Assembly: GCA_045656705.1 (NCBI GenBank)
Contig: JAZORR010000011.1
Span: 1-64,000, forward strand
Direction: 5' to 3'
Origin: RGIG4576 sp045656705
GTDB lineage: Bacteria; Bacteroidota; Bacteroidia; Bacteroidales; Muribaculaceae
DNA length: 64,000 nucleotides
Each line of letters opens with the position of its first letter. Within the stretch, counting starts at the first letter, position 1. Shown here in pieces: positions 8,496-17,181 of this stretch. The position numbers and the translations under genes were made by a program. The notes under the pieces were generated by a model that worked only from the letters and a program-made list of their open reading frames with translations, was not told the origin of the DNA and made no database searches.

Positions 8496-10157
8496 ATGAC
8501 AAAATTAGACAATGTTAAACTAACTATGCGCGACTCGGCGGCTATGCGTTGGACTGCGCTTTTACTGTTGGCATCAGCGATGTTCTTCAGTTACATCTTT
8601 ATGGACATCTTGTCTCCTATTAAAGATTTGATGCAATCTACTCGTGGATGGGATTCTACTGCATTTGGAACAATGCAAGGTAGTGAAACATTCTTGAATG
8701 TATTTGTATTCTTCCTAATTTTTGCTGGTATTATCCTCGACAAAATGGGGGTAAGATTTACTGCTGTATTATCAGGTGCTGTAATGCTTGTTGGTGCTAC
8801 AATCAATTGGTATGCAGTGACTGAAGGCTTTATGGGTAGTAGTTTAGAAGAATGGTTTAATAATAACCTTAACTACATTCCAGGCTTTGACGAACTTGGT
8901 ATTTCTCCATTCTATCAAGGAATGCCAGCATCAGCTAAGTTTGCAGCTGTTGGTTTTATGATTTTCGGATGTGGTGTAGAAATGGCCGGTATTACTGTAT
9001 CAAGAGGTATTGTTAAATGGTTTAAAGGTCGTGAAATGGCTCTTGCAATGGGTTCTGAAATGGCTCTTGCTCGTCTTGGCGTGGCTACTTGTATGATTTT
9101 CTCTCCTGTCTTTGCAAAATTAGGAGGTGACATAGATGTATCACGTTCTGTTGCATTTGGCGTGGTTCTATTGATGATTGCCTTGATTATGTTTATTGTA
9201 TATTTCTTTATGGATAAGAAATTAGATTCTCAAACAGGTGAGGCCGAGGAAAAGGATGATCCATTCCAATTAAAAGATCTTGGAAAGATTCTTACAAGCA
9301 GTGGTTTCTGGCTTGTTGCTATGCTTTGTGTGCTTTACTATTCAGCGATTTTCCCTTTCCAAAAATATGCTGTAAATATGCTTCAATGCAACCTTACATT
9401 TACTGAAGTTGATCCAAATTCATTTTGGGCAACAAATACCGTTACAATCATCCAATACGGTATTATGCTTATTGTAGCAGCAGCAGCATTTGCAAGTAAT
9501 TTCTCAAAGAAGAAGAATATGAAGTATTCACTTCTTGCCGTGGCAATAGTGGCATTGGTTGTATTCTGCTATATGGGTTATATGCGTCAAAGTGCTGAAA
9601 CAGTATTCGCAGTATTCCCATTGTTGGCAGTAGGCATCACTCCTATTCTTGGTAGTTATGTCGATCATAAGGGTAAAGCTGCTTCAATGCTAATCCTTGG
9701 TTCTGTACTTTTGATTGTATGTCATCTTACATTTGCATTTATTTTACCTATGTTTAAAGGTAGCCCTGTAGGTGGTATTATCGTGGCATATCTTACTATT
9801 CTTGTACTCGGTTCAAGTTTCTCTTTGGTACCAGCTTCATTGTGGCCAAGTGTACCAAAACTTGTAGATGCAAAAATTATCGGTAGTGCATATGCTTTGA
9901 TTTTTTGGATTCAAAACATTGGATTGTGGCTATTCCCTCTTCTTATTGGAAAAGTGTTGGATAAAACAAATCCTACTTTGGTAGAAGGTCTGCAAAATGG
10001 AACCATTACACCAGAACAAGCTGCGATTTCTTATAATTACACTGCACCTTTGGTGATGTTGGCATCACTTGGTGTGGCTGCTCTTATTCTTGGTTTTATT
10101 TTAAAAGCGGTTGATAAGAAGAAGAAACTTGGTTTGGAAGAACCAAATATTAAATAA
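8496..10157 (+). CDS. Major facilitator superfamily transporter
   Basis: A 553-residue polytopic membrane protein with about 12 hydrophobic helices and short loops, typical of the MFS fold. The first half contains the loop GIILDKMGVRFTAV after helix 2, which corresponds to the conserved MFS A-like motif G-x-x-x-D-x-x-G-x-R. A charged central loop (about residues 243-262, rich in E, D and K) separates the halves. The substrate cannot be read from the sequence. It follows dnaG by 34 bases and ends at a strong hairpin terminator, so the two may share a transcript. An uptake role for the upstream murein-peptide pathway is possible but unsupported beyond proximity. Confidence 0.8.
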   Translation: MTKLDNVKLTMRDSAAMRWTALLLLASAMFFSYIFMDILSPIKDLMQSTRGWDSTAFGTMQGSETFLNVFVFFLIFAGIILDKMGVRFTAVLSGAVMLVGATINWYAVTEGFMGSSLEEWFNNNLNYIPGFDELGISPFYQGMPASAKFAAVGFMIFGCGVEMAGITVSRGIVKWFKGREMALAMGSEMALARLGVATCMIFSPVFAKLGGDIDVSRSVAFGVVLLMIALIMFIVYFFMDKKLDSQTGEAEEKDDPFQLKDLGKILTSSGFWLVAMLCVLYYSAIFPFQKYAVNMLQCNLTFTEVDPNSFWATNTVTIIQYGIMLIVAAAAFASNFSKKKNMKYSLLAVAIVALVVFCYMGYMRQSAETVFAVFPLLAVGITPILGSYVDHKGKAASMLILGSVLLIVCHLTFAFILPMFKGSPVGGIIVAYLTILVLGSSFSLVPASLWPSVPKLVDAKIIGSAYALIFWIQNIGLWLFPLLIGKVLDKTNPTLVEGLQNGTITPEQAAISYNYTAPLVMLASLGVAALILGFILKAVDKKKKLGLEEPNIK

Positions 10158-10181
10158 TTTGCAGTTTAGATAACTTTAAAT

Positions 10182-10210
10182 AATGGCGTAGAATTTAATT
10201 CTACGCCATT
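10182..10210 (+). terminator. Terminator after the MFS gene
   Basis: AATGGCGTAGAATT (10182-10195) and its exact complement (10197-10210) flank a single base, 25 bases after the MFS stop. The T-rich tail is short. Confidence 0.65.
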
Positions 10211-10470
10211 TATTATTCCTAATTTGGTGCTATATTAAAAATCAATTTTCTAATTGTGATGGAAAAAGAAAAAGATATAGTTAAAAATAGGCTAATCATG
10301 GTAAATAATAGATTTAATTACCTCATACGGTAGATACTATCCTTAGTTTACTAACAAAAAGAAAAACGAATTTATTAATGAAGACATTCTTTTCTATGCA
10401 AAATTGATAGGAACTATATAATCATCATCCCCCTAATAAAAGACTGTATTTTACATATTAGATTATATAA

Positions 10471-10499
10471 CTAAGGCGTGGATTATGTCCACGCCTTAG
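10471..10499 (-). terminator. Terminator after the tgt-lptF/G pair
   Basis: CTAAGGCGTGGA (10471-10482) pairs perfectly with 10488-10499 around a 5-base loop, 11 bases beyond the minus-strand stop at 10511. Confidence 0.65.
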
Positions 10500-10510
10500 T
10501 GTGTTTATTG

Positions 10511-11659
10511 TTATAAAGAAGCTTTTCGATAAAGGTAAATAGCAATAATTGTGTATATTATATTCGGAATCCACATAGCAATCATCGGTGAAGTGTATCC
10601 AGAGATGGCGAATGTGGATGTGATTGTAGTAAACATAATATAAGTAAAACTAAGTACCAACCCTATTCCAATATTTACACCCATGCCCCCTTTAACCTTT
10701 TTAGATGATAATGTCATACCTATCACTGTAAGGATGAAAGCTGCTGCTGTCATTGCATATCGCTTGTGGAGTTCAATTTCAAAGCTTTTAATATTAGCCA
10801 CTCCCCTATCTTTTTGACGCTCAATGTATGTCTTAAGTTGTGGTAGTGTCAACTCCTCTTGGTCGTTTTTTGAGATAAGGAAATCTTTTGGTTCCATATT
10901 GAGAATGGTGTCAATTTTCGTACCATAAGAGATTGTTTCCATTAAATCATCAAAGTTTCTAATTGAATATTCTTGTAAGACCCATCTATTAAGTGTGTCA
11001 TATTTTGCTGTTTGTGCAGTAAGACGAGATTTAAGCACTTTGTTCTCAAATTTTTCAAGAGAGAAACGGTATCCAGTTTTAGTTCGGTTATCATACCTTG
11101 ATATATATGCTATCACACCAGGTGTAACCTGCACTTGAATATTAGTTCCATATTGCACACTCTTATTTTTAACCCATTTATTAGTGTATGCAATACGCTT
11201 AGTATTTGCAGGTGGTATCACATATGCCGATAATACGAACGAAAACGATGCGATAATTGCTGCCGATACGAGATAAGGCATTAACAAGCGTTTAAAACTA
11301 ATACCGCTTGAGAGCATAGCTATAATCTCTGAATTATCAGCTAACTTTGAAGTAAAGAAGATGACAGCAATAAAAGTAAAAAGAGGACTGAATTGATTTG
11401 CAAAATATGGCAAGAAATTCATAAAATAATCAAATACAGTTTCTCTCCAGGGTGCAGTTAATACTGCATCAAGCTTTTCATTAATGTCAAACATTACTAC
11501 AATAGCAAGAAGCAAAAGGATAGAAAATATATATGTTCCTAAGAATTTCTTTATGATATATAAATCAAATTGCTTTATGCAATGCCATTTTTTATATGAT
11601 TTTGCATTTGTCAATGATTCAGAATTCTTGTTACTTTTAAATATATTGAAAAGTTTCAT
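10511..11659 (-). CDS. LptF/LptG (YjgP/YjgQ) family permease
   Basis: A 382-residue inner-membrane protein with the LptF/G layout. Three helices lie in the N-terminal third (about 41-60, 93-110 and 130-150), followed by a periplasmic beta-jellyroll region of about 150 residues and three C-terminal helices (about 300-377). LptF and LptG form the membrane core of the lipopolysaccharide-extracting ABC transporter LptB2FG. The sequence alone does not tell me whether this is the F or G paralogue, and no second copy or LptB is in the window. It sits 3 bases after tgt on the same strand, so the two are translated from one message. Confidence 0.85.
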   Translation of the reverse strand: MKLFNIFKSNKNSESLTNAKSYKKWHCIKQFDLYIIKKFLGTYIFSILLLLAIVVMFDINEKLDAVLTAPWRETVFDYFMNFLPYFANQFSPLFTFIAVIFFTSKLADNSEIIAMLSSGISFKRLLMPYLVSAAIIASFSFVLSAYVIPPANTKRIAYTNKWVKNKSVQYGTNIQVQVTPGVIAYISRYDNRTKTGYRFSLEKFENKVLKSRLTAQTAKYDTLNRWVLQEYSIRNFDDLMETISYGTKIDTILNMEPKDFLISKNDQEELTLPQLKTYIERQKDRGVANIKSFEIELHKRYAMTAAAFILTVIGMTLSSKKVKGGMGVNIGIGLVLSFTYIMFTTITSTFAISGYTSPMIAMWIPNIIYTIIAIYLYRKASL

Positions 11660-11662
11660 TAC

Positions 11663-12793
11663 TTACAATCTTCTTGTGACTTTTACAATCATTTCGTCTT
11701 TCCATTGCTTGAAATCTCCAGCAATTATGTGCTTTCTTGCTTCTTTTACAAGCCATAGATAGAAGGCAAGATTGTGAATACTACCAATTTGCAGTGCAAG
11801 CAATTCTTGACTTACAAATAAGTGGCGCACATAAGCTTTAGAGTATATTTGGTCAACGAAAGAAGCTCCATCTTCTTCCAATGGAGAGAAGTCATTAGCC
11901 CATTTTTTGTTTCGCATATTCATTATCCCATTTTTAGTGAAAAGCATAGCATTGCGTCCATTTCTTGTAGGCATTACACAGTCCATCATATCCACACCCC
12001 TCTCTATGGCTTCAAGTATGTTTGCTGGTGTGCCAACTCCCATTAAATAGCGAGGTTTGTCTTTAGGTAGGATTTCGTTAACCACATCGATCATCTCATA
12101 CATCTTTTCGGCAGGTTCACCTACAGCAAGACCTCCTATGGCATTACCTTCTGCGCCCAAGTCCGCAACGAATTTAGCCGATTCTCTTCTAAGATCGGGA
12201 TAAACACAACCTTGTACAATTGGGAAGAATGCTTGAGAATGGCCATATTTTGGTGATGTAGCATTAAAATGGTCCCAGCCTCTTTTAAGCCATCGTGTAG
12301 TTAATGCCAACGATTTCTTTGCATAATCATAATCTGATGTACCAGGAGGACATTCGTCCAAAGCCATCATAATATCACTACCTATAGAACGCTGAATATC
12401 TACTACATTTTCAGGAGTAAATAAATGCTTTGATCCGTCAATGTGACTTCTGAAATATGCACCTTCCTCTTTTAATTTTCTATTTGATGATAGAGAAAAC
12501 ACCTGAAAACCTCCGCTATCAGTAAGAATAGGACGATTCCAACTATTGAATTTATGTAGACCTCCTGCTTGTTCTATTATTTGCATACCCGGACGAAGAT
12601 ACAAGTGATATGTGTTACCCAATATTATTTGGGCTTTTATATCTTCTTCAAGTTCACGCATATGTACACCTTTCACACTTCCTACTGTACCAACAGGCAT
12701 AAATATAGGTGTTTCTATATTGCCGTGGTCGGTGTAAATAACACCTGCTCTGGCATTACTATTAGTATCTGTTGCTTTTAGTTCGTATTTCAT
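11663..12793 (-). CDS. tgt: tRNA-guanine transglycosylase (queuosine synthesis)
   Basis: This 376-residue enzyme exchanges guanine 34 in GUN-anticodon tRNAs for a queuosine precursor. The general acid/base aspartate is in LTDSGGFQVFSL and the nucleophilic aspartate in GVDMMDCVMPTRNGRNA. The loop that in E. coli carries three zinc cysteines (C-x-C-x-x-C) is here LEEDGASFVD (about 305-314) with no cysteine, although the matching histidine H340 in SIHNL is kept. A structural zinc is therefore unlikely in the standard form. Promoter box CAAAGATA (TATCTTTG on this strand) is at 12812-12819. It is the first gene of a two-gene operon with the LptF/G permease. Confidence 0.92.
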   Translation of the reverse strand: MKYELKATDTNSNARAGVIYTDHGNIETPIFMPVGTVGSVKGVHMRELEEDIKAQIILGNTYHLYLRPGMQIIEQAGGLHKFNSWNRPILTDSGGFQVFSLSSNRKLKEEGAYFRSHIDGSKHLFTPENVVDIQRSIGSDIMMALDECPPGTSDYDYAKKSLALTTRWLKRGWDHFNATSPKYGHSQAFFPIVQGCVYPDLRRESAKFVADLGAEGNAIGGLAVGEPAEKMYEMIDVVNEILPKDKPRYLMGVGTPANILEAIERGVDMMDCVMPTRNGRNAMLFTKNGIMNMRNKKWANDFSPLEEDGASFVDQIYSKAYVRHLFVSQELLALQIGSIHNLAFYLWLVKEARKHIIAGDFKQWKDEMIVKVTRRL

Positions 12794-12811
12794 AATTTCC
12801 TAAATATTTTA

Positions 12812-12819
12812 CAAAGATA
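12812..12819 (-). promoter_or_regulatory. TAnnTTTG promoter box for tgt
   Basis: TATCTTTG on the minus strand, ending 18 bases before the tgt ATG at 12793. It is divergent from the C11-peptidase promoter about 100 bases away. Confidence 0.6.
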
Positions 12820-12916
12820 ATGATAAAACTGCTATTTTTTTGTTTTTCTTGAGCAAAATGCTTTTAGAAGTAACTTAGTTATCCTTTTTACACCTAAAAT
12901 ATTCGCTTAAATTCAT

Positions 12917-12924
12917 TATCTTTG
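12917..12924 (+). promoter_or_regulatory. TAnnTTTG promoter box for the C11 peptidase gene
   Basis: TATCTTTG, 24 bases before the ATG at 12949. It likely serves both this gene and the mechanosensitive channel gene that follows. Confidence 0.6.
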
Positions 12925-12948
12925 TACGAATTTTGAAAAATATAATAT

Positions 12949-14094
12949 ATGAATAATAAAAATAAAACATTGATAATTTTACTTAGCATATTTCTTGTAT
13001 CTTTAATATCTTGTAAAGATGAGCCCCAAGAACCTACATTACGTACTATAGTGATGTATCTTGTGGCAACAAACACATTGCAAGGTTCTATTGAAAGTGA
13101 TATAGAAGAAGTGGAAGATGCTCTTTTGAGAACTAATATGAATAATTGTCGTCTATTAGTATATCACACAACATATTCTAAGACTCCAATACTTTTTGAA
13201 TTTGTTAAAGATAAAAAGGGAATAAAACGCAATACAATTAAAACATATACAGACGGTCTAAAGTCTACTTCTGCTGATAGAATGAGCCAAGTGCTTTCTG
13301 ATGCTATTACGTATGCACCTGCAAAAGAATTTGGACTTATTTTAGGATCGCATGCGTCTGGTTGGGCGAGTTCACTTACTGGTAGAAGTAATATCTCTAC
13401 CTTAGACTTTGGCGATGATAACGGACACACGATGCCTATACATGAACTTGCTAAGGCTATTCCGTCCAATACATTTAAATTTATATATAATGACGCGTGT
13501 TATATGGCAGGAATTGAAGTCGCTTATGAGTTAAGGAATAAAACTGATTTCTTCATTGCAAGTGTAACTGAATTGCCTGTGGATGGTATGGATTATATGA
13601 ATAATATACCTTGTTTATTTGCTAATGTATTAGATTTGAAAAAAATCTGTAATAACACTTTTGAAAAATATAATACAAAAAGTGGTTCATCTCGTACTTG
13701 TACAATATCGTTAGTTGATTGTGCAGAATTGGATAAATTGGCTTCAATATGCTATCAAATTCATCATAATGGTATAGGAACGAAAGATTATTTTAGTATT
13801 CAAAGATACAAAAGAGATTATCCTTACCTATTTTTTGATTTAAAACAATATACAAATACGTTTACTTCAGTAGATAATCAAGAATATATGAATTCGCTAC
13901 AAAATAGTTTTAATAATCAAATGGAAAAGGTCGTGCTATATAAGGCAAATACACCTTTTATCTTTAATACTTTATCTATTAGTGATATTAATTATTCTGG
14001 ACTTTCTACATATATACTTGGCACTACTCTTTCTGAAGGTGTCAATGAAAATTATTATAGAACACTCTCATGGTTTAATGATGTTATCAAATAA
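12949..14094 (+). CDS. Clostripain-family (C11) cysteine peptidase lipoprotein
   Basis: A 381-residue protein with a lipoprotein signal (hydrophobic stretch ending SLISC, cysteine at residue 22), so it is probably membrane-anchored outside the cytoplasm. The caspase-like dyad of family C11 is visible: H135 in LGSHASGW and C184 in YNDACYMAG, each preceded by a hydrophobic strand. Clostripain relatives cleave after basic residues, often after self-activation, but specificity cannot be inferred here. The protein is about the size of other Bacteroidales C11 lipoproteins. The MscS gene starts 11 bases after its stop, suggesting co-transcription without an obvious functional link. Confidence 0.82.
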   Translation: MNNKNKTLIILLSIFLVSLISCKDEPQEPTLRTIVMYLVATNTLQGSIESDIEEVEDALLRTNMNNCRLLVYHTTYSKTPILFEFVKDKKGIKRNTIKTYTDGLKSTSADRMSQVLSDAITYAPAKEFGLILGSHASGWASSLTGRSNISTLDFGDDNGHTMPIHELAKAIPSNTFKFIYNDACYMAGIEVAYELRNKTDFFIASVTELPVDGMDYMNNIPCLFANVLDLKKICNNTFEKYNTKSGSSRTCTISLVDCAELDKLASICYQIHHNGIGTKDYFSIQRYKRDYPYLFFDLKQYTNTFTSVDNQEYMNSLQNSFNNQMEKVVLYKANTPFIFNTLSISDINYSGLSTYILGTTLSEGVNENYYRTLSWFNDVIK

Positions 14095-14105
14095 TTAAAA
14101 TTAGT

Positions 14106-15113
14106 ATGAATTTAAACTCAATTTTATTGGTCCTACAAAATAATGATATCGCTAATGACACCATTTTAGCATCGATAAAAAACAAAGAACAACTTATAGC
14201 TACACTTAAAGAAATATCGATTGATGGCGTGGTTTCCAATGTGATAGAAGGTTTTGCGTCGTTAGGGATGCGCATCATTGCAGCCATATTGATATTCTAT
14301 ATAGGGAAGTTTATTATTAATAAATTATATTCTATTTGCTCAAATATTTTAAATCAGAAGCAAATAGAATTATCATTAGCATCTTTTCTTCTGAGTTTAC
14401 TAAGAATGGTGCTTCTTTTTATCTTAGTAATTAGTATCATAGGTGTTTTAGGTATTGAAACAAGTTCTTTTGTGGCAGTTTTTGCATCTGCTGGTGTGGC
14501 TATAGGTATGGCGCTCAGTGGTACATTACAAAATTTTGCTGGGGGAGTTTTGATTCTATTAACAAAACCATATCGAGTGGGAGATTACATTGAAATTGGT
14601 AATTATTCTGGTACAGTAAAAGAAATTCAAATATTTAGTACAATCATAAACACCACAGATAATAAAACGATTATTATCCCCAATGGTGGATTAGCCACAG
14701 GATCTGTGATTAATTATTCTACTGAACTTTATCGAAGAGTAAGTTGGACTTTTACTATATCATATGGTGATGATATAAAGGTGGCAAGAGAAACTATATT
14801 AAGCATTCTTGCAAATGATGAACGAGTTGTAAAAACGACTTGTGTAGAAGATTATGAAAATCGTCCACAATGCAAATTAGATAAGTTAAGTGGAATAATA
14901 CCAACTATTCCCAAAGGAGATAATTCGCCAAAGGTGTTCTTAGGTGAATTAGCCGCCGATAGTGTAAATATAACTGTGCGTGCATGGGTATACTCAACAT
15001 TTTATTGGGGTGTTTTCTATGATGTAAACGAAAAAGTATATCAAATTTTCCCTGAAAAGGGATTGAATTTCCCATTTCCACAGTTGGATGTAAGAGTGAA
15101 TAATTTACATTGA
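14106..15113 (+). CDS. Small-conductance mechanosensitive channel (MscS family)
   Basis: This 335-residue protein has three membrane helices (about 55-75, 90-112 and 115-145). The third is the pore-lining glycine- and alanine-rich helix, with the family segment ASAGVAIGMALSGTLQNFAGG. The MscS beta-domain follows, with KPYRVGDYIEIG and IIIPNGGLATGSVINYS. The cytoplasmic alpha/beta domain then contains about 40 residues between two predicted strands (near residues 245-285). The channel protects against hypo-osmotic shock by opening under membrane tension. It shares an operon with the C11 peptidase. Confidence 0.9.
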   Translation: MNLNSILLVLQNNDIANDTILASIKNKEQLIATLKEISIDGVVSNVIEGFASLGMRIIAAILIFYIGKFIINKLYSICSNILNQKQIELSLASFLLSLLRMVLLFILVISIIGVLGIETSSFVAVFASAGVAIGMALSGTLQNFAGGVLILLTKPYRVGDYIEIGNYSGTVKEIQIFSTIINTTDNKTIIIPNGGLATGSVINYSTELYRRVSWTFTISYGDDIKVARETILSILANDERVVKTTCVEDYENRPQCKLDKLSGIIPTIPKGDNSPKVFLGELAADSVNITVRAWVYSTFYWGVFYDVNEKVYQIFPEKGLNFPFPQLDVRVNNLH

Positions 15114-15438
15114 TACTGGTAGTCAAAATCAATATTTGTATCTTATTTTGTATATTAAATGATTATATGCTACTCTTCGGTGGGTAATAAATCTTTTTTA
15201 ATGATTGTATACAAAAAAAACACACTAATATTATATAGAAAATCGCAAAACATTGATTAAATTTGCGTAATTATTGTGTTGCTGTTTTTGTTATGCATAT
15301 GTATTATGTATTTTGAATTGTTTAATTAAAAATAGTAACCTTTTCGTATCAATTATTATAATATAAATTTGAAAATATAATTGATATGATTTTGCCCTAT
15401 TATGGGCCCATTAACTTGATATATAAAAAACTACATAA
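15114..15438 (+). other. Intergenic region upstream of recJ
   Basis: This 325-base AT-rich gap holds two TAnnTTTG boxes (TAAATTTG at 15258-15265 and at 15364-15371) and a GCCC...GGGC inverted repeat with a GGGCCC palindrome near 15394-15410 in the presumed recJ leader. No convincing terminator is seen after the MscS gene. Only very short open frames are present. Confidence 0.55.
15364..15371 (+). promoter_or_regulatory. TAnnTTTG promoter box for recJ-recQ
   Basis: TAAATTTG with TTTT at about 15341-15344, about 19 bases upstream, a near-consensus arrangement. The leader would be about 60 bases long and would contain the GCCC...GGGC hairpin. Confidence 0.5.
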
Positions 15439-17172
15439 ATGACAAACAAATGGAACTATTCACCTCCTACATCAGAACAAAAGGCTATCGAGGCAGAATT
15501 GTCGGCACAATTTCCTAATTGTCCAGCAATTAGCCATTTATTGATGCAACGAGGAATCTCCACCAAAGAAGATGTGGATGATTTTTTGTATCCATCAATG
15601 AATGGACTGCATGATCCATTTCTTATGAAAGATATGGATAAAGCTGTCAATAGACTTAATAAAGCATTAGGAGAGAAAGACAAAATCCTCGTTTTTGGGG
15701 ATTATGATGTAGATGGCACCACAGCAGTAGCTTTGGTTTACAAATTTCTACAAAATTACTATTCAAATATTGAGTATTATATTCCTACTCGTTATGAAGA
15801 TGGATATGGTATCTCAATGAAATGTATTGATTACGCTGTAAGCAAGGGCGTAAAATTAATCATCGTACTCGATTGTGGTATCAAAGCAGTTGAAGAGGTG
15901 GAGTATGCCAAATCAAAAGGCATTGATTTTATCATATGTGACCATCATGTACCAGATGATGTGTTACCCGATGCTGTAGCTATTCTAAACCCTAAAATTG
16001 AGAATAACACCTACCCTTTTGAACATTTATCGGGTTGTGGAGTTGGATTTAAGTTTATGACAGCTTTTGCTATGAGCAATCAGCTCGACAATCGTCACGA
16101 ACTTGAATGCTTACTCGATCTCGTAGCTGTAAGTATTGCTGCTGATATCGTGCCAATGATAGGCGAAAACCGTATTATGACCTATTATGGACTGAAACGA
16201 TTAAATAGCAATCCTAATGTGGGATTAAAAAGTATTATGCGTATTTGTGGTTTGACCAATAAAGATATATCGATTAGCGATGTTATTTTTAAGATTGGAC
16301 CTCGAATTAACGCATCTGGTAGAATGCAATCTGGTATGGAAGCAGTGGATTTGCTTGTTACAAAAGATTCGCATGAAGCCTACGAAAAAGGTAAAAATAT
16401 TGATCAATATAATCGTGATCGAAAAGAACTTGATAAAAGAATTACAGAAGAAGCAAGCAAAATTCTTGAAAGCAGAGGTGAAATTGTATCAAGCAAAAAA
16501 CCAATTGTAATTTACAACAAAGATTGGCATAAGGGTATTATCGGTATTGTGGCTTCGCGTTTAACAGAATTATATTGTAAGCCTTGTGTAGTGCTTACTT
16601 TATCAAATGGCTTAGCTACAGGATCTTCTCGATCTGTTCAAGGTTTTGATATTTATAAAGCTATCGAATCTACAAGAGATTTGCTTGATAATTTTGGTGG
16701 ACACACATATGCAGTAGGTTTATCTCTTAAGGAAGAGCATATAGATGAGTTCACACGACGATTCGAGCAATATGTGATTGAAAATATTCAAAATGAGCAG
16801 CTTCAACCAGAATTAGATATTGATTATGAATTAAATTTCGAAGAAATTACGCCAGAGTTTATTGGATATTTGAGAATGCTCAATCCATATGGACCTCGCA
16901 ACCCTAAACCAGTATTCATTACTCGCAATGTTTATGATTTTGGAACAAGTAAACTTGTAGGTCGTAACCAGGAACATATAAAGCTTGAATTGATAGATAA
17001 CAAATGTGATAAGGTAATAAATGCCATTGCTTTCAATATGGCTAAATATTACGATTATATTAAGTCACAGAAGGCTTTTGATATATGTTATACTATTGAG
17101 GAAAGTAAACATAAAAATAATGGTGTAATTCAATTACAAGTAAAAGATATAAGACTTTCTGAGATTGAATAA
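15439..17172 (+). CDS. recJ: Single-stranded-DNA-specific exonuclease RecJ
   Basis: A 577-residue DHH-family 5'-3' single-strand exonuclease used in recombination and mismatch repair. Visible motifs are FGDYDVDGTTAVAL (motif I), LDCGIK (motif II), CDHHVPDD (the DHH motif) and the DHHA1 region with ASRL and SSRSVQGFDIY, plus a glycine-rich FGGHTYAVGLSL. Length matches the core RecJ fold including the C-terminal OB domain. recQ starts 9 bases after its stop, so the nuclease and helicase that cooperate in RecF-type end resection are co-transcribed. Confidence 0.95.
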   Translation: MTNKWNYSPPTSEQKAIEAELSAQFPNCPAISHLLMQRGISTKEDVDDFLYPSMNGLHDPFLMKDMDKAVNRLNKALGEKDKILVFGDYDVDGTTAVALVYKFLQNYYSNIEYYIPTRYEDGYGISMKCIDYAVSKGVKLIIVLDCGIKAVEEVEYAKSKGIDFIICDHHVPDDVLPDAVAILNPKIENNTYPFEHLSGCGVGFKFMTAFAMSNQLDNRHELECLLDLVAVSIAADIVPMIGENRIMTYYGLKRLNSNPNVGLKSIMRICGLTNKDISISDVIFKIGPRINASGRMQSGMEAVDLLVTKDSHEAYEKGKNIDQYNRDRKELDKRITEEASKILESRGEIVSSKKPIVIYNKDWHKGIIGIVASRLTELYCKPCVVLTLSNGLATGSSRSVQGFDIYKAIESTRDLLDNFGGHTYAVGLSLKEEHIDEFTRRFEQYVIENIQNEQLQPELDIDYELNFEEITPEFIGYLRMLNPYGPRNPKPVFITRNVYDFGTSKLVGRNQEHIKLELIDNKCDKVINAIAFNMAKYYDYIKSQKAFDICYTIEESKHKNNGVIQLQVKDIRLSEIE

Positions 17173-17181
17173 AGAAGTTTT

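Larger units (their letters stand above)
10158..10510. other. Convergent intergenic region with two hairpins
   Basis: The region lies between the convergent MFS and LptF/G genes. It contains a nearly loopless 14-bp inverted repeat at 10182-10210 and a 12-bp inverted repeat at 10471-10499, each next to the gene end it probably terminates. Between them lie about 260 AT-rich bases with only a 24-codon open frame starting at 10259. I see no RNA gene or promoter there. Confidence 0.6.

Noticed and set aside
10259..10333. A 24-codon open frame in the convergent region between the MFS and LptF/G genes.
   Set aside because: It is too short and highly lysine-rich with no supporting promoter, and lies between two terminators.
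15166..15270. Short open frame upstream of recJ.
   Set aside because: It ends within about 35 codons and crosses a promoter-like box, so it is more likely leader or spacer DNA.
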